From Sciurus carolinensis (taxonomy: Eukaryota > Chordata > Mammalia > Rodentia > Sciuridae): DNA of 64,000 bases. The notes under the pieces were generated by a model. It saw nothing but the letters and a program-made list of their open reading frames with translations. It had not been told where the DNA came from and searched no databases. Both the position numbers and the translations under genes were made by a program. The stretch lies in NCBI RefSeq assembly GCF_902686445.1, contig NC_062226.1, positions 10,822,001 to 10,886,000 of the forward strand, given 5' to 3'. Below are positions 11,928 through 22,160 of the stretch, in pieces (position 1 is the stretch's first letter; each line of letters begins with the position of its first letter).

Positions 11928-12018
11928 GTTTTGTTTTGTTTTCGGTGCTTGGGATTGAACCCAGGGCCTTGTATGTGGGAGGCAAGTACTCTACCAACTG
12001 AGCTATATTCCCAGCCCT
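11928..12018 (-). repeat. ID-type SINE with exact target duplication
   Basis: A TTTTG-rich tail is followed by GGGATTGAACCCAGGGCCTT and CTACCAACTGAGCTATATTC. The 13-nt duplication GGTTTAGAGTTTT is perfect at 11915-11927 and 12019-12031, so this is a comparatively young insertion. Confidence 0.93.
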
Positions 12019-12034
12019 GGTTTAGAGTTTTTGT

Positions 12035-12726
12035 GTCTGTTTATGAGAGATATTTGGATGAATATATTTATTTGTCTCTATCTGTTTGTCCATTATTGTT
12101 ATCAGGAATATTTTTCCATAGGTTTTATGTTTTGCCTTTCATATGTAAATCTTCAACCTAGAATTGCTTTCTATGGATAGTATACAGTTGGGATCCACCT
12201 TTATTTATTTTTCCCCAATTTGAATATCCCCCAAGACATGTCCCTGTGCATGTCTTGAATATCCATCTTTCCCACTGGGGATTTGTGGTGCCACCCCTGT
12301 CACATATGAAGTTTCCCTGTATGTGTGGGTCTTATTTTTGGTTCTTTATTCTGCTCTACTTGTTAATTTGCCTAACCCTGTCAGTATCTTATTGTATTGA
12401 TTACCAAAGTCTTAATATCTCTCTAGAAAGTCACTCTACCTTCTTATTTCTTATGTTTTGCTTTTCTTGGTCTGCTGCCTTTCTAGCTAAATTTAGACTT
12501 ATTATGAAGTTTCATGAAAAGCTGGTTGAAATTTTGATTGAACTTTCACTGAATATATGTATCAGTCTGGGGGGATTGACACCTTTACGTTAACGAGGCT
12601 TCATTATGTTAATGAGACTATTTGATTAAATTTAGTAGCTTATTTATATATTCTTTTAGATTTCAAAAAGAATATCATATAGTTTCTAAATGATTATTTT
12701 ATCCTTTTTTTCCCTTTCTCTTATTT

Positions 12727-12761
<35 letters not shown>

Positions 12762-13040
12762 TGGTGTTGGGGATTGAACCCAGGGCCTTCTGCAAGCAAG
12801 GCAAGCACTCTACCAACTGAGCTATATCCCCAGCCCCTTCTTTAAATCATTTATTTCCTTTTCTTGTCCAGTTGTGCTGCCTGGTATCTCCAGTACAATG
12901 CTGAGTAAAAATAAAGATACCCAATATTCTTTTATTGTTCCTGATTTCAAAGAGTATTTTAACATTTCTCCAGTAAGATAGGTCTTAGATTTTTCTTTAT
13001 TAGTTTAAGAAGTTTCCTTTGTATTTCTAATTGCTTTTAC
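12035..13040 (-). mobile_element. Old L1 ORF2 fragment, antisense
   Basis: L1M ORF2 antisense phrases occur in order: TACAGTTGGGATCCACCTTT, CCCTGTATGTGTGGGTCTTA, GATTACCAAAGTCTTAATAT, GAAATTTTGATTGAACTTTC and CCAGTACAATGCTGAGTAAA. This repeats ORF2 positions already present at 8222-11735, so it is a second, separate copy. It is split by a SINE at 12731-12836. Confidence 0.7.
12731..12836 (-). repeat. ID-type SINE with T30 tail
   Basis: A run of 30 T precedes GTGGTGTTGGGGATTGAACC and CTACCAACTGAGCTATATCC. Flanking repeats are CTTATTTAAAT (12720-12730) and CTTCTTTAAAT (12837-12847). Confidence 0.92.
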
Positions 13041-14085
13041 TTGTTTGTTTTACTTATTTACCACAAATGTCTAATTGTTGCTCTTAAGCTAATTCACTTA
13101 TTCTCTCTTGCTGTTTTTTATTTGGGGTTCTGCAATTTTGCAATACTTTGTCTCTGATGTGGATTTTTTTAAATGTATTTTTCTTGGGAATTCTGAATCA
13201 GCAATTCAGGCATATTCTCAGCTCTTATTCCTTTGACTTTTGACTCTTCTCCCTTCTTTCTGTTATATCCATCTGGAAATCTGATAAGAGCGAGTTAGGC
13301 TCTTTTGCTCTTTCATGTTGTCTTCTTTTTCCTTTTTTCTTCCTGTCTATTTAGAAGGCATTGTTGGATATTGTATCTGCATTTATTTCCCAGCTCATGA
13401 ATCCCATCTTTGTGTCTAATCTTTTCATTTTGTCAAGTTCCATTTGATTATTTTATACTTGTGCCTGACTGTTCATATTCTTTAGTTTTCTACTCATTTT
13501 ATTGTTTTCTTCTTGTTTAAAGCATATTAAACACTTTTATATTCTGCATATGATTATTTTAGTTTTCCATAGATTCTCTTTGTAGGAATTTTTTTTGGGG
13601 GTGTGGGGGCTTGGTTAGATTTGATTCCCACTAGAGTAGATTTGCATTTCAATTATGTTTCTGGTTATCACCTAGGGATACTAATAATTAGGGTGTTCTA
13701 TAAATTATCTGTTTGCCATTTTATCAGACCATACTAGGTGAATTTGAATTGCAAATCCATGTGAGAGAATATTTTAATTAGAAAATATCAGTGGAGATGT
13801 TTGCCACCACTCTGTAACAGTGTCAAGAATGAAGTTTTCTCTTGGTAGTATTTATTACAAGTTTTCCCCTTAAAGATGTAGCCCTTGAGCACCTAAGCAT
13901 TAGATTGCAGTGGGCTTAGGAAGTTTCTAGCTTTTTCTTCTTTCACTTCTGCTTTGTGCCTCTGTCATTTGCAAACTAACAGTGGCCATGGTTGGCCAAA
14001 GAGGTTCACAGTAAAAATCCAGTTTTGTTGCAAGTTTACATTTCTGACTTCCAACTTCCATTTTATTTTGTTGGTCTCTAGAGTG
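13041..14085 (-). repeat. Possible ancient L1 or HAL1-like sequence
   Basis: The T-rich text with TGTCAAGTTCCATTTGATTA, TGCCTGACTGTTCATATTC and similar phrases resembles the antisense of L1M/HAL1 5' regions. The similarity is by general texture and a few phrases only. Confidence 0.35.
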
Positions 14086-14089
14086 TTAA

Positions 14090-15905
14090 TTTTTTTTTAA
14101 TTCATTTTTATTGTAAACAAATGGGGTACATCTTGTTTCTGTTTGTACATGAAGTAGAGGCATACCATTTGTATAATCATACATTTACCTAGGGTAATAG
14201 TTTTTTATTCATTCTGTTTTTTTTTCTTCCCCCCACCCCTCCCACCCCTCTTATCCTTCTATACAGTCCCTCCTTCCTCCATTCTTGCCCCCCTCCCACC
14301 CACCCCTATTATGTGTCATCATCCGCTTCTCAGCGAGATCATTCGTCCTTTGGTTTTTTGAGATTGGCTTATCTCACTTAGCATGATATTCTCCAATTTC
14401 ATCCATTTGCCTGCAAATGCCATAATTTTATTATTTTTTATGACTGAGTAATATTCCATTGTATATATATACCACAGTTTCTTTATCCATTCATGAGTTG
14501 AAGGGCATCTAGGTTGGTTCCACAATCTGGCTATTGTGAATTGAGTGGCTATGAACATTGTTGTGGCTATATCTCTGTAGTATGCTGATTTTAAGTCCTT
14601 TGGGTATAGGCCAAGGAGTGGGATAGCTGGGTCAAATGGTGGGTCCATTCCAAGTTTTCTAAGGAATCTGCATACTGCTTTCCAGAGTGGCTGCACTAAT
14701 TTGTAGCCCCACCAGCAATGTATGAGTGTACCTTTTTCTCCACATCCTTGCCAACACCTATTGTTGCTAGTGTTCTTGATAATCGCCATTCTAATTGGGG
14801 TGAGATGGAATCTTAGGGTAGTTTTGATTTGCATTTCTCTTATTACTAAAGATGTTGAACGTTTTTTTCATATATCTGTTGATTGCTTGTAGATCTTCTT
14901 CTGTGAAGTGTCTGTTTATTTCCTTAGCCCATTTGTTGATTGGGTTATTTGTATTCTTGGTGTAGAGTTTTTTGAGTTCTTTATATATTCTGGAAATTAG
15001 TGCTCTATCTGAAATATGTGTGGCAAAGATTTTCTCCCACTCTGTAGGTTCTCTCTTCACATTGCTGATAGTTTCCTTTGCTGAGAGAAAGCTTTTTAGT
15101 TTGAATCTATCCCAGTTATTGATTCTTGCTTTTATTTCTTGTGCTATGGGAGTCCTGTAAAGGAAGTCTGATCCTAAGCCAACATGTTGAAGATTTGGAC
15201 CTACTTTTACTTCTATAGATGCAGGATCTCTGGTCTGATTCCAAGGTCCTTGATCCATTTTGAGTTGATTTTTGTGTAGGGTGAGAGATAGGGGTTTAGT
15301 TTCATTCTGTTGCATATGGATTTCCAGTTTTCCCAGCACCATTTGTTGAAGAGGCTATCTTTTCTCCATTGCATATTTTTGGCCCCTTTGTCTAGTATGA
15401 GAAAATTGTATTTATTTGGGTTTTGTCCTTGTCCTCTATTCTGTACCATTGATCTACCTGTCTATTTTGGTACCAAAACCATGCTGTTTTTGTTACTGTT
15501 GCTTTATAGTATAGTTGAAGGTCTGGTATTGTGATACCTCCTGCTTCACTCTTCCTACTAAGAATTGCTTTAGCTATTCTGGGTTTCTTATTCTTCCAGA
15601 TGAATTTCATGATTGCTTGCTCTATTTCTGTGAGATACGTCATTGGGATTTTAATTGGAATTGCATTGAATCTGTATAGCACTTTTGGTAGTATGACCAT
15701 TTTGACAATATTAGTTTTGCCTATCCAAGAACATGGGAGATCTTTCCATCTTCTAAGGGTTTCTTTAATGTTCTGTAGTTCTCATTGTAGAGGTCTTTCA
15801 CCTCTTTTGTGAGATTGATTCCCAAGTATTATTTTTTTTGAAGCTATTGTGAATGGGGTAGTTTTCCTAACTTCTCTTTCTGAAGATTCATCACTTATGT
15901 ATGAT
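14090..15905 (-). mobile_element. 5'-truncated rodent-lineage L1 with readable ORF2 C terminus
   Basis: The 3' UTR lies at the left (14090-14318, with the C-rich tract at 14227-14310). ORF2 follows on the minus strand in pieces: 14319-14834 ([20 protein letters not shown]... ending SLRSG), 14791-15342, 15213-15449 and 15392-15700. Characteristic ORF2 strings include [32 protein letters not shown] and [18 protein letters not shown]. These belong to the region downstream of the polymerase domain. Frameshifts separate the pieces and the endonuclease and most of the polymerase are missing, so it is dead. It is the best preserved L1 in the window. Confidence 0.95.
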
Positions 15906-16302
15906 GGTACTTTTCTATACTATAAATTTAATCAGCTAATCTACACTGCCCCAAAACTTTGATAAAAATATTTTTAAAGCAAACATATAATATACAATAT
16001 ACTAGCTGGTATATCCTTTTTAAGTACTTAAATTTTAAAAATTGAGATGTCATATTAAAAATGTGCAAAAGGAAAGCTTATCTAGGGTGAAAACAATGAA
16101 ATGGTTGAAGGACTGTCTCAAAAGGAAATATTTTGCAGTTAGAGGAGTATCCTATAATATGTTTAGAGTGATTACTCAAAGGGGGTACATTTCATTATGT
16201 TAACTATATCTAGATTTTTTTAAATGTGCAAAAATGTATATACTCTCTCAAAATTATTTTAGGGCTATTAGCAGAACATTTGATAACCATTATACCTAGT
16301 TT
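15906..16302. other. AT-rich intron, nothing recognised
   Basis: No repeat landmarks or coding signals were seen between the L1 truncation point and the next SINE. Confidence 0.5.
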
Positions 16303-16535
16303 AAATCATGTGCAGTGGCACATGCCTGTAAACCCAACTACTTAGGAGACTGAGGCAGGAGGATCATGAGTAGGCGGCCAGCCTGGGCAACACAGTGAGA
16401 TCCTGCCTCTTTTAGAACTAAAAGGGGATCACTCAACACAGTGAGACCTTGTCTTTTATAAGCCCAGTGGCATAGCGCATGCTTGAGGCTCTAGATTCAA
16501 ACCCCAGCACTGCAAAACAAAAAGAGAAAACAAAA
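16303..16535 (+). repeat. B1-ID SINE
   Basis: The B1 half (GTGCAGTGGCACATGCCTGT, CTGAGGCAGGAGGATCATGA) is followed by a degraded ID half (GGCATAGCGCATGCTTGAGG, ATTCAAACCCCAGCAC). An A-rich tail follows. Confidence 0.85.
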
Positions 16536-17022
16536 AACATTTTCTTTTGATTTCTCTGAACCAGACATCCTGACTACAACACAAAGTGATTCATAGCACT
16601 TCATAATTTGACTAATCAGATTGTTTTCTCAGGGTTAGTCCTATTATTTTTCTAATAACTACCTTGGATTCTGACACCAGAATAACATTACATAACAGAA
16701 GGACAGGGAATAAAATTAAAGAAAGGGTTAATCTTCAAATAATTTGCTAAGTGAATGAATGAATTAATGTTTATGTTTATGCTGGTAATTGTTCCCTCCC
16801 AGATCTTCATCTTTGGAGGGAAAATCATTTTCATGTTAATGAAGTCCCAAACTGATCATCTAGATCTAAAATACTCAGTCTTAAGTTCAATATAAGTTTC
16901 AAAGCAAAACCAATCCAGAACGCAGATGTTTACAAGCATAAATGAATACATAGGCTACACTTAGTAGAGATGGTCAATACTGACATTTTGATGTGTGACC
17001 TGGTACCCCTAATATTTCTTTG
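16536..17022. other. Intron or 3' UTR of the MDM4 retrocopy, unresolved
   Basis: This lies downstream of the retrocopy's coding part. It could be MDM4 3' UTR or host sequence. I could not match it from memory, and no poly-T (antisense poly-A) marks an end. Confidence 0.4.
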
Positions 17023-17871
17023 CTATTGATTCAACTGTGCTATAAAAACTTTAATAACCAACTGAATCTCTTTCTTGCAAATAGGACATGAAGCCCCAGC
17101 CTTCTTCAGTCTTCTGGCGCAGTGAAAACAAGTTGTAAGATGACTTGTCCTTCCATGAATAATGTTTCCATCTCGTGGTCTTTTCTCACACAAGCTACAT
17201 GGCTTCAAGATATTCTGGCAATCCTCCATATTTTCTACATCTGTTCTCTGCTCAGAAAGGTTATCTGATTGTTCTCCCATGCTTGAGATGGTCTCTTGGC
17301 TTTCAGAACTGTGAGCCAAATCCAAGAATTCCACTGAATTGCAGGGATTAAAAAGTTTAGAATTTCCTTCCTTTACAGACACATCTTTAGGTCTAACAAC
17401 TGGAGCTGAAACAGTTTTTCGACAATCAGGGACATCAATTCCTTCATTTTCCTTCTTTTCAGGCATGGCAGTGATATCAGATGTGGAGAGAGAATGTGTT
17501 AATTTAGAACAATCTGAATACCAATCCTTCCTCAAGGCCCAGCAACGAAAACAGTACCTCTTGCTTGGAGAATTAAATTTCTTGCACTCAGTACACTGCC
17601 ATTCATCCCCAGAGGTAACTTCTGTATCCGTATCATCACTTAAGGACTTAGAGTCCTCAAAGTCATCATTTTTCCTCACTTCAATCATCTTTTTGTCACT
17701 CACTTTCCCTACTTTTTCACTTGCTTGTTCAGTATCAGCAGCTTCAACTTTTATTCCAACACCTAACTGCTCTGATACTGACTCATTTAAAAACCACAAA
17801 TCATCTGTAGAATCTGAAACAATGACAGTACCTATATCCTGATTTGTCTGTAAATCAATTGAGCCATTCAT
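17023..17871 (-). pseudogene. C-terminal MDM4 part of the retrocopy (zinc finger and RING)
   Basis: A 282-codon open frame corresponds to human MDM4 from about NGSTDLQTNQ to the C terminus. It keeps the RanBP2-type zinc finger cysteines (frame positions 93, 96, 107, 110), the caspase-type DVPD site at 146-149, a serine equivalent to the Chk2/14-3-3 site in RKTVSAP, and the RING ligands (CSLC at 225-228, CFHC at 248-251, CPIC at 262-265). The first ATG is not the parental start. The frame is cut off from the upstream acidic region by a 4-nt ATGA duplication. The C terminus reads KVFIAQLNQ, adding four residues after the parental end, which in MDM4 is critical for RING dimerisation with MDM2. 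Confidence 0.85.
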
Positions 17872-18059
17872 TACTTCTAGGTGTATAGTTGTTTCTCAAG
17901 TTTCCTAAAAACCACCAAGGCAGGCCAGCTACATCCCACTCCTCAAACCCAAGGTCCATCCTAGATGTCTCATCTTTGCTTAAATTTATTAAGTCTTCAT
18001 CTCCTCCAGAATTTCTGCATTTATGCTCTGAGGTAGGCAGTGTGGGAATATTACTCTCT

Positions 18060-18443
18060 TCAGTTCTTTTTCTGGAACTGAAACTTTCCTCTGTACTTTG
18101 CTGTAGTGGCAGTGGTTAAAGTGATAAGATTCTTTCTTAGCATATCATATAGAGGGCTTGGATCTTTCACGGAGAAGCGTTGATGTCCCAGTAGTTCTCC
18201 CAAAAGATCTCTTCCACAATATACCATATGCTTCTCCTGTTGATCATAAAGCTGCTTCACTATTATATACTGGCCTAGATAGTGCATTACCTCTTTAATA
18301 GTGAACATTTCACCTTGTGCACCTGCTGCCTGCAGAATCTTCAAAAGTGGCAATTTTGGTCGTACCTTACTGATTCGTTCTGGAGAGATTCTGCAAGCAC
18401 TGTCAGATGCTGAACACTGGGCAGAGGTGGAATATGATGTCAT
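18060..18443 (-). pseudogene. Open MDM4-S-like reading frame (127 codons) inside the retrocopy
   Basis: From its ATG (preceded by GAGTCAAA) to TGA this frame encodes 127 residues. The first 114 correspond to the MDM4 p53-binding domain, and the last 13 (AKYRGKFQFQKKN) come from the frameshift caused by the 68-nt exon skip. This is the architecture of the short MDM4-S isoform, known to bind p53 strongly. Cleft residues M53, L56, G57, I60, Y66, V92, P95 and Y99 are kept. Differences from the human protein as I remember it include M61 to I, Q71 to K, G78 to R, R87 to H and S89 to R. No promoter is visible and transcription is unknown. It may simply be young and not yet decayed. Confidence 0.6.
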
Positions 18444-18673
18444 TTTGACTCTGAAGATACTGCAGTTTGTTGATAAAACTTATGGTTGCTCCATGAGTCG
18501 CTCCCCCTTGGAGCCTGGGGGGGAGGGGTGGCAGTCGCAGGTCCTAGGGCCTCAGCAGCATTTTGAAACGGCCAGTGTTAATGTTTTATTAGATTAATAT
18601 TTTTTTTTGTCTCAAATATCATTGAACTTTTAATTTTATCAATTTAGTGTTTTAAAATATATCTAATCTGTCT

Positions 18674-19135
18674 ATGCAATGGAGTATTATTCAGTCATAT
18701 AAAAGAAAGAAATTCTGTCATGTGGCAATGTGAATGAAACTGGAAGATGGTCATGTTAAGTGAAATAAGTCAGGTACAGACAGATAGAGAGCCTATGTTC
18801 TCACTCACTTGTGGAAACAAACCAACAAAAATCGATTTCATAGAAGTAGTAAGTGGAACAGTGGTCACTACAGACTGGGAAGAGGTCAGAGAGAGGCTAG
18901 ATAACTGGTGCCCAAACAAAGTCAGATAGAAAGGATTAGTTCTGGTGTCCTGTAACACTACTGGGTAACTGTAATCTATAGCAATTTGAGAGTTTGAAAT
19001 TTTCTAGCACATAGAAATGATAGATGTTAGTGAAAATCAAAATGCTAATTATCCTGATTTGATTATGCATTGTATATGTGCTTCAGCTACCATACTATGC
19101 TCCATAAATAAGATCAAATATTATGTCAATTAAAA
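18674..19135 (+). mobile_element. L1MA-like 3' end
   Basis: Sense-strand L1 3' phrases occur in order: CAATGGAGTATTATTCAGTC, GTTAAGTGAAATAAGTCAGG, GTTCTGGTGTCCTGTAACAC and TAATTATCCTGATTTGATTA, then CCATAAATAAGATCAAATAT. Confidence 0.85.
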
Positions 19136-19194
19136 ATATCTAACTTTCATATGCCAAAATTATGATGTAAAGAAATGAAAATATATAAAGTATA

Positions 19195-19945
19195 TATTTG
19201 TATGCCCTAAAATTTACCAGTTTTAAGTGTATCATTTAATGAGTTTGATAAATCTATAGAGATATGTAACTGCTACAACAGAGAAGATATAGAACATCTC
19301 TGTCACTCCCAAAACTTCTTTGTGCTCCTTTGTAGTTAGTCACCCCCATCAACCCTAGCTGTAGGCAACCACAGATCTGTTTTCCTTTACTGTGAATTAG
19401 CTTTGACTTTCCTAGAGTTTCATATATCCTAATTCATGTAGCTAGCTAACTTTTGCTCAGCGTAGCATTTTTTAGATTCATCAGTTGTTATTGCACATAT
19501 GAATAGCTTGTTTTTCTTTGCTGAGTAGTATTCCATTGTAAAGATGAATCACAGTTCATTCACCTTTTGATGGGAATTTGGATTGTTTCCAAGTTTTGAT
19601 TACTGTAAATAGAACCAATATAAATATTCATGTTTAAATTTTTGTGAGGAGGTATAATTTCATTTCTTTTGGATAGATACCTAGACTATTGTTCGTGGGT
19701 GTTATGGTACCAAATGAACTTTATTTTCCATCTTCTTGACTGTATCTTTGATATATCATAGGTTTTTAAATTTCAAAATCCACTTTATTATTTTTTCTTT
19801 AATGGGTCATGCTTTTTGTGTTTTATGAAATCTTTGCATAACCCACAAACACAAAGATTTCTCCTAGACATTTTGTAGAGTATCTCTTTCATTTAGATCC
19901 TGCATCTATTTCTGTTAATTTTTACATATGATATGAGGAAAGAAA
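19195..19945 (-). mobile_element. Old L1 3' UTR and distal ORF2, antisense
   Basis: Phrases include AATTTACCAGTTTTAAGTGT, CCTAGCTGTAGGCAACCACA, TGAGTAGTATTCCATTGTAA, TCACCTTTTGATGGGAATTT and GTGTTTTATGAAATCTTTGC. There is an internal jump near 19710, where the order skips. Confidence 0.75.
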
Positions 19946-20282
19946 TTTGGTATTCAAATTGTTAATTGAAATTAATAAATGATGTCATAAATATATATAT
20001 TGATAAATAATAGCATAAATATATGTGACACTAAGGGTGAATTGAACAAAATATTTGTATGACTTGTACATTGAAAAGTTAAAACATTGCTGAAAATCTA
20101 AAAGTCTTTTAAAAAATACCTAAACAAAAACAAAGATAAACCACACTTGTGAATTCAAGGCCTCATTGCAGGATGTTAACTTTTTATGTTCACTGAACTT
20201 GGCCATGGTGTCTAATTGTTTGGTGAAACAGTAACCTAGATGATGCTGTGAATGCATTTTTTTGGATGTGTTTGGCATTTCT

Positions 20283-20545
20283 GATCAGTTGACTTTTAAT
20301 AAAGGAAATTGCCCTTCATAGTATGGATGGTCCTCACCCCATAAGTTGAAGATTTTAAGAGCAAAAACTGAGACTTGGCTAAGAAGGATTTCTGGCTCAA
20401 GGCTGCAGCATAGAAATCCTGCCTGACTTCCCATCTTGCTGGCCTGCCCTATAGAGTTTAAACTTGCCTGACCCAATTCTTTAAAATGTCTATCTGTTTG
20501 ACTCCTATTAATTCTGTTTCTCTGGAGGATTGTTACAGATGTTAC
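20283..20545 (+). repeat. Dispersed old repeat, family not assigned
   Basis: Text such as AGTTGACTTTTAATAAAGGA, TTTTAAGAGCAAAAACTGAG and TTCTGTTTCTCTGGAGGATT is familiar from a mammal-wide interspersed repeat, possibly LTR-derived. I cannot name the family with confidence. The open frame at 20285-20476 is antisense within it. Confidence 0.5.
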
Positions 20546-20559
20546 TTATTGATTGATAC

Positions 20560-20860
20560 AGATGTCACTTCTCCCCCAATTCACCTATAGAGTCAATGTA
20601 ACACCACCAGACTTTTTTAAAATAGAATTTGACAAGCTGATTCTAAATTTGTATGGAAATTTATATGCCAAAAGATTTAGCCAAATTGATTTTTAGAAAG
20701 AATAAAGCTGAAAGATACACATTTACTGATCTTCTGAAGTATTGTTGTAAAGCTACCATAATCAAGACACTATGGTATTGGCACAAGCATACACATATAT
20801 CAGTGAGCAGAACAGAGAACCAATTGATTTTTTTTTAAACAAATCTGCCTAATTAATTAA
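20560..20860 (+). mobile_element. Old L1 ORF2 fragment
   Basis: Sense ORF2 phrases CACCTATAGAGTCAATGTAA, TTGACAAGCTGATTCTAAAT, TAAAGCTACCATAATCAAGA and TATGGTATTGGCACAAGCAT are present. The translation at 20653-20838 is a decayed ORF2 remnant. Confidence 0.85.
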
Positions 20861-21229
20861 AAGAAGAGGGAAGGATAGTTTATTTTAAAAAATGTTGATG
20901 GGACTATTGAATATTCCTAGGAGTAAAATAAAACTGACTTTTGAATAATTTTTTTAACTTAGAAGAAAATAATTACCTTTAATTTCACCTTCCAAAGATA
21001 GAAATTGTGATATATTTACTTTTAGTCCTTTTCTAATAACATATGTAATAGACATATAAGATAACCATATGTCTTTTAAAATTAACATGCTTGAGATAAT
21101 ATGCCTTTTAAACTTAGTTTATCTTCTTTTTGTATGTAATCATTTTTATAACAAATTTCTCTCCAAAGGATACTTTAATGACCACATGATGCTACATCCC
21201 AAAGTTGTTGCATTTTACCTAGTGAGTCT

Positions 21230-21400
21230 CTGCTGTTAGTTATAGTAACTGCAGCTGCCATTTATTCTTTACTTTCTACCTGGAAATTGTGCTAAGCACA
21301 TACTGTTTATCATATGACAGCTCTTTGGGGGAGTTAGCTCCATTTTAAAGAAAAGGAAAGCAAGGTTTAAGTAAGTTGTGTAATTCTAATGTGTGAAGCT
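21230..21400 (+). repeat. MIR
   Basis: GCCATTTATTCTTTACTTTC, TGTGCTAAGCACATACTGTT, a CTCCATTTTAAAGAAAAGGA block and GTTTAAGTAAGTTGTGTAAT follow the MIR order. Confidence 0.65.
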
Positions 21401-21984
21401 TGAATTAATAATTGCCTTTTATTCCAGTCTCTGAGAAAACAATATCATTTTAAACACTTGAGAATTGTTTGTTTGTTTGTTTTCCCATCTTAAGAAGCTC
21501 TGAGGAGGACAACTTTGTGTAGAAAGCATTGTTTACATTTCAGACAACTGAACTTCCTTTCCTCTGCCAGTCCTTTGTATATTTCATCAATTTGCATCAA
21601 GTGAAATGTTTTCAAAGCCAGTGTAGTTGTCCAGCCTCATGTGCAGGACAAAGTGTGCCCAAATTCCCGAGCTGTCCTTTTGGTTGATGAAAGCCTGAGC
21701 TAGATAAATGCCAGCAGGGTGGGCATTTCTGTAGGAATAAAAATCTGGGCAAACCAGTCTAGGGAATTCATGGAGGCTATTCAAAGGTTAGACTCAGGCT
21801 ATAAAACAAAGGAGAAATAATTTTAGTAGTTGGTCTCCTAGGACATTGAGTCCCACTTAAAAGATGGAATTATGTAACATTGGTCAAGCAAATTAACCCT
21901 TCTTTGTCTTGTCTTCTCCATGAGAAAAGGACACTAAATGAAAACCTGACAACCAAGTGAGAGGTTCTGTAGAGGTAGTGTTGC
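21401..21984. other. Intron, no recognised repeat
   Basis: It contains a short (TTTG)n near 21469-21481. No coding signal is supported. Confidence 0.5.
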
Positions 21985-22160
21985 CCAGTGGGCAGAATCA
22001 CATGCATTCATGATTTGGAAGTCACATGGGAGGCAACTTGAGGGTGTGACTTGGAGTCAGAGAGACAAGGGCTCTTGTATATCTCTAACGTCTAGCAGAT
22101 GATCTCAGACAAATTTCCTGAGCCTTTCTGAGCCCTCTAACTACTTAGAATGTAAAATAG
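21985..22160 (+). repeat. MIR-like fragment
   Basis: GGAGTCAGAGAGACAAGGGC, GATCTCAGACAAATTTCCTG and AGCCTTTCTGAGCC resemble the second half of MIR. Confidence 0.45.

Larger units (their letters stand above)
17023..18600 (-). pseudogene. MDM4: MDM4 (MDMX) processed pseudogene, derived from the exon-skipped MDM4-S transcript
   Basis: Read on the minus strand this is an intronless copy of MDM4, the p53 inhibitor and MDM2 partner. It holds about 140 nt of GC-rich 5' UTR-like sequence, the N-terminal p53-binding domain, the WW-containing acidic region (GLPWWFLGNL), the C4 zinc finger and the RING finger. Immediately after codon 114 (TTATT), 68 nt are missing: two bases of the D115 codon plus 22 codons. 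The sequence then resumes at the Q138 codon (QSTEESFSSRKRT in the shifted frame). A 68-nt loss there is the known exon skip that makes MDM4-S. There is also a 3-nt loss in the acidic region, a 4-nt duplication near 17870 that shifts frame, and the normal stop after KVFIA is replaced by four extra codons. The absence of all introns shows retrotransposition. I could not find a poly-A tract or convincing target duplications, so the 3' limit is uncertain. Confidence 0.93.

Noticed and set aside
11928..12018. tRNA gene suggested by the tRNA-like A and B boxes in the ID SINEs
   Set aside because: These sequences lack a foldable cloverleaf, have A-rich tails and target duplications, and recur throughout the window, so they are SINEs.
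14319..15700. Large minus-strand open frames as possible host genes
   Set aside because: They are consecutive pieces of L1 ORF2, separated by frameshifts and lacking endonuclease and polymerase, so this is a dead element.
17339..17842. 167-codon plus-strand open frame
   Set aside because: It is the exact antisense of the MDM4 retrocopy C-terminal part. Its openness follows from the codon composition of the other strand.
16536..18600. Target-site duplications for the MDM4 retrocopy (ttaatgttta near 16763 and ttaatgtttt near 18577)
   Set aside because: The left copy is not next to any poly-T run and the match is short and AT-rich, so chance is likely.
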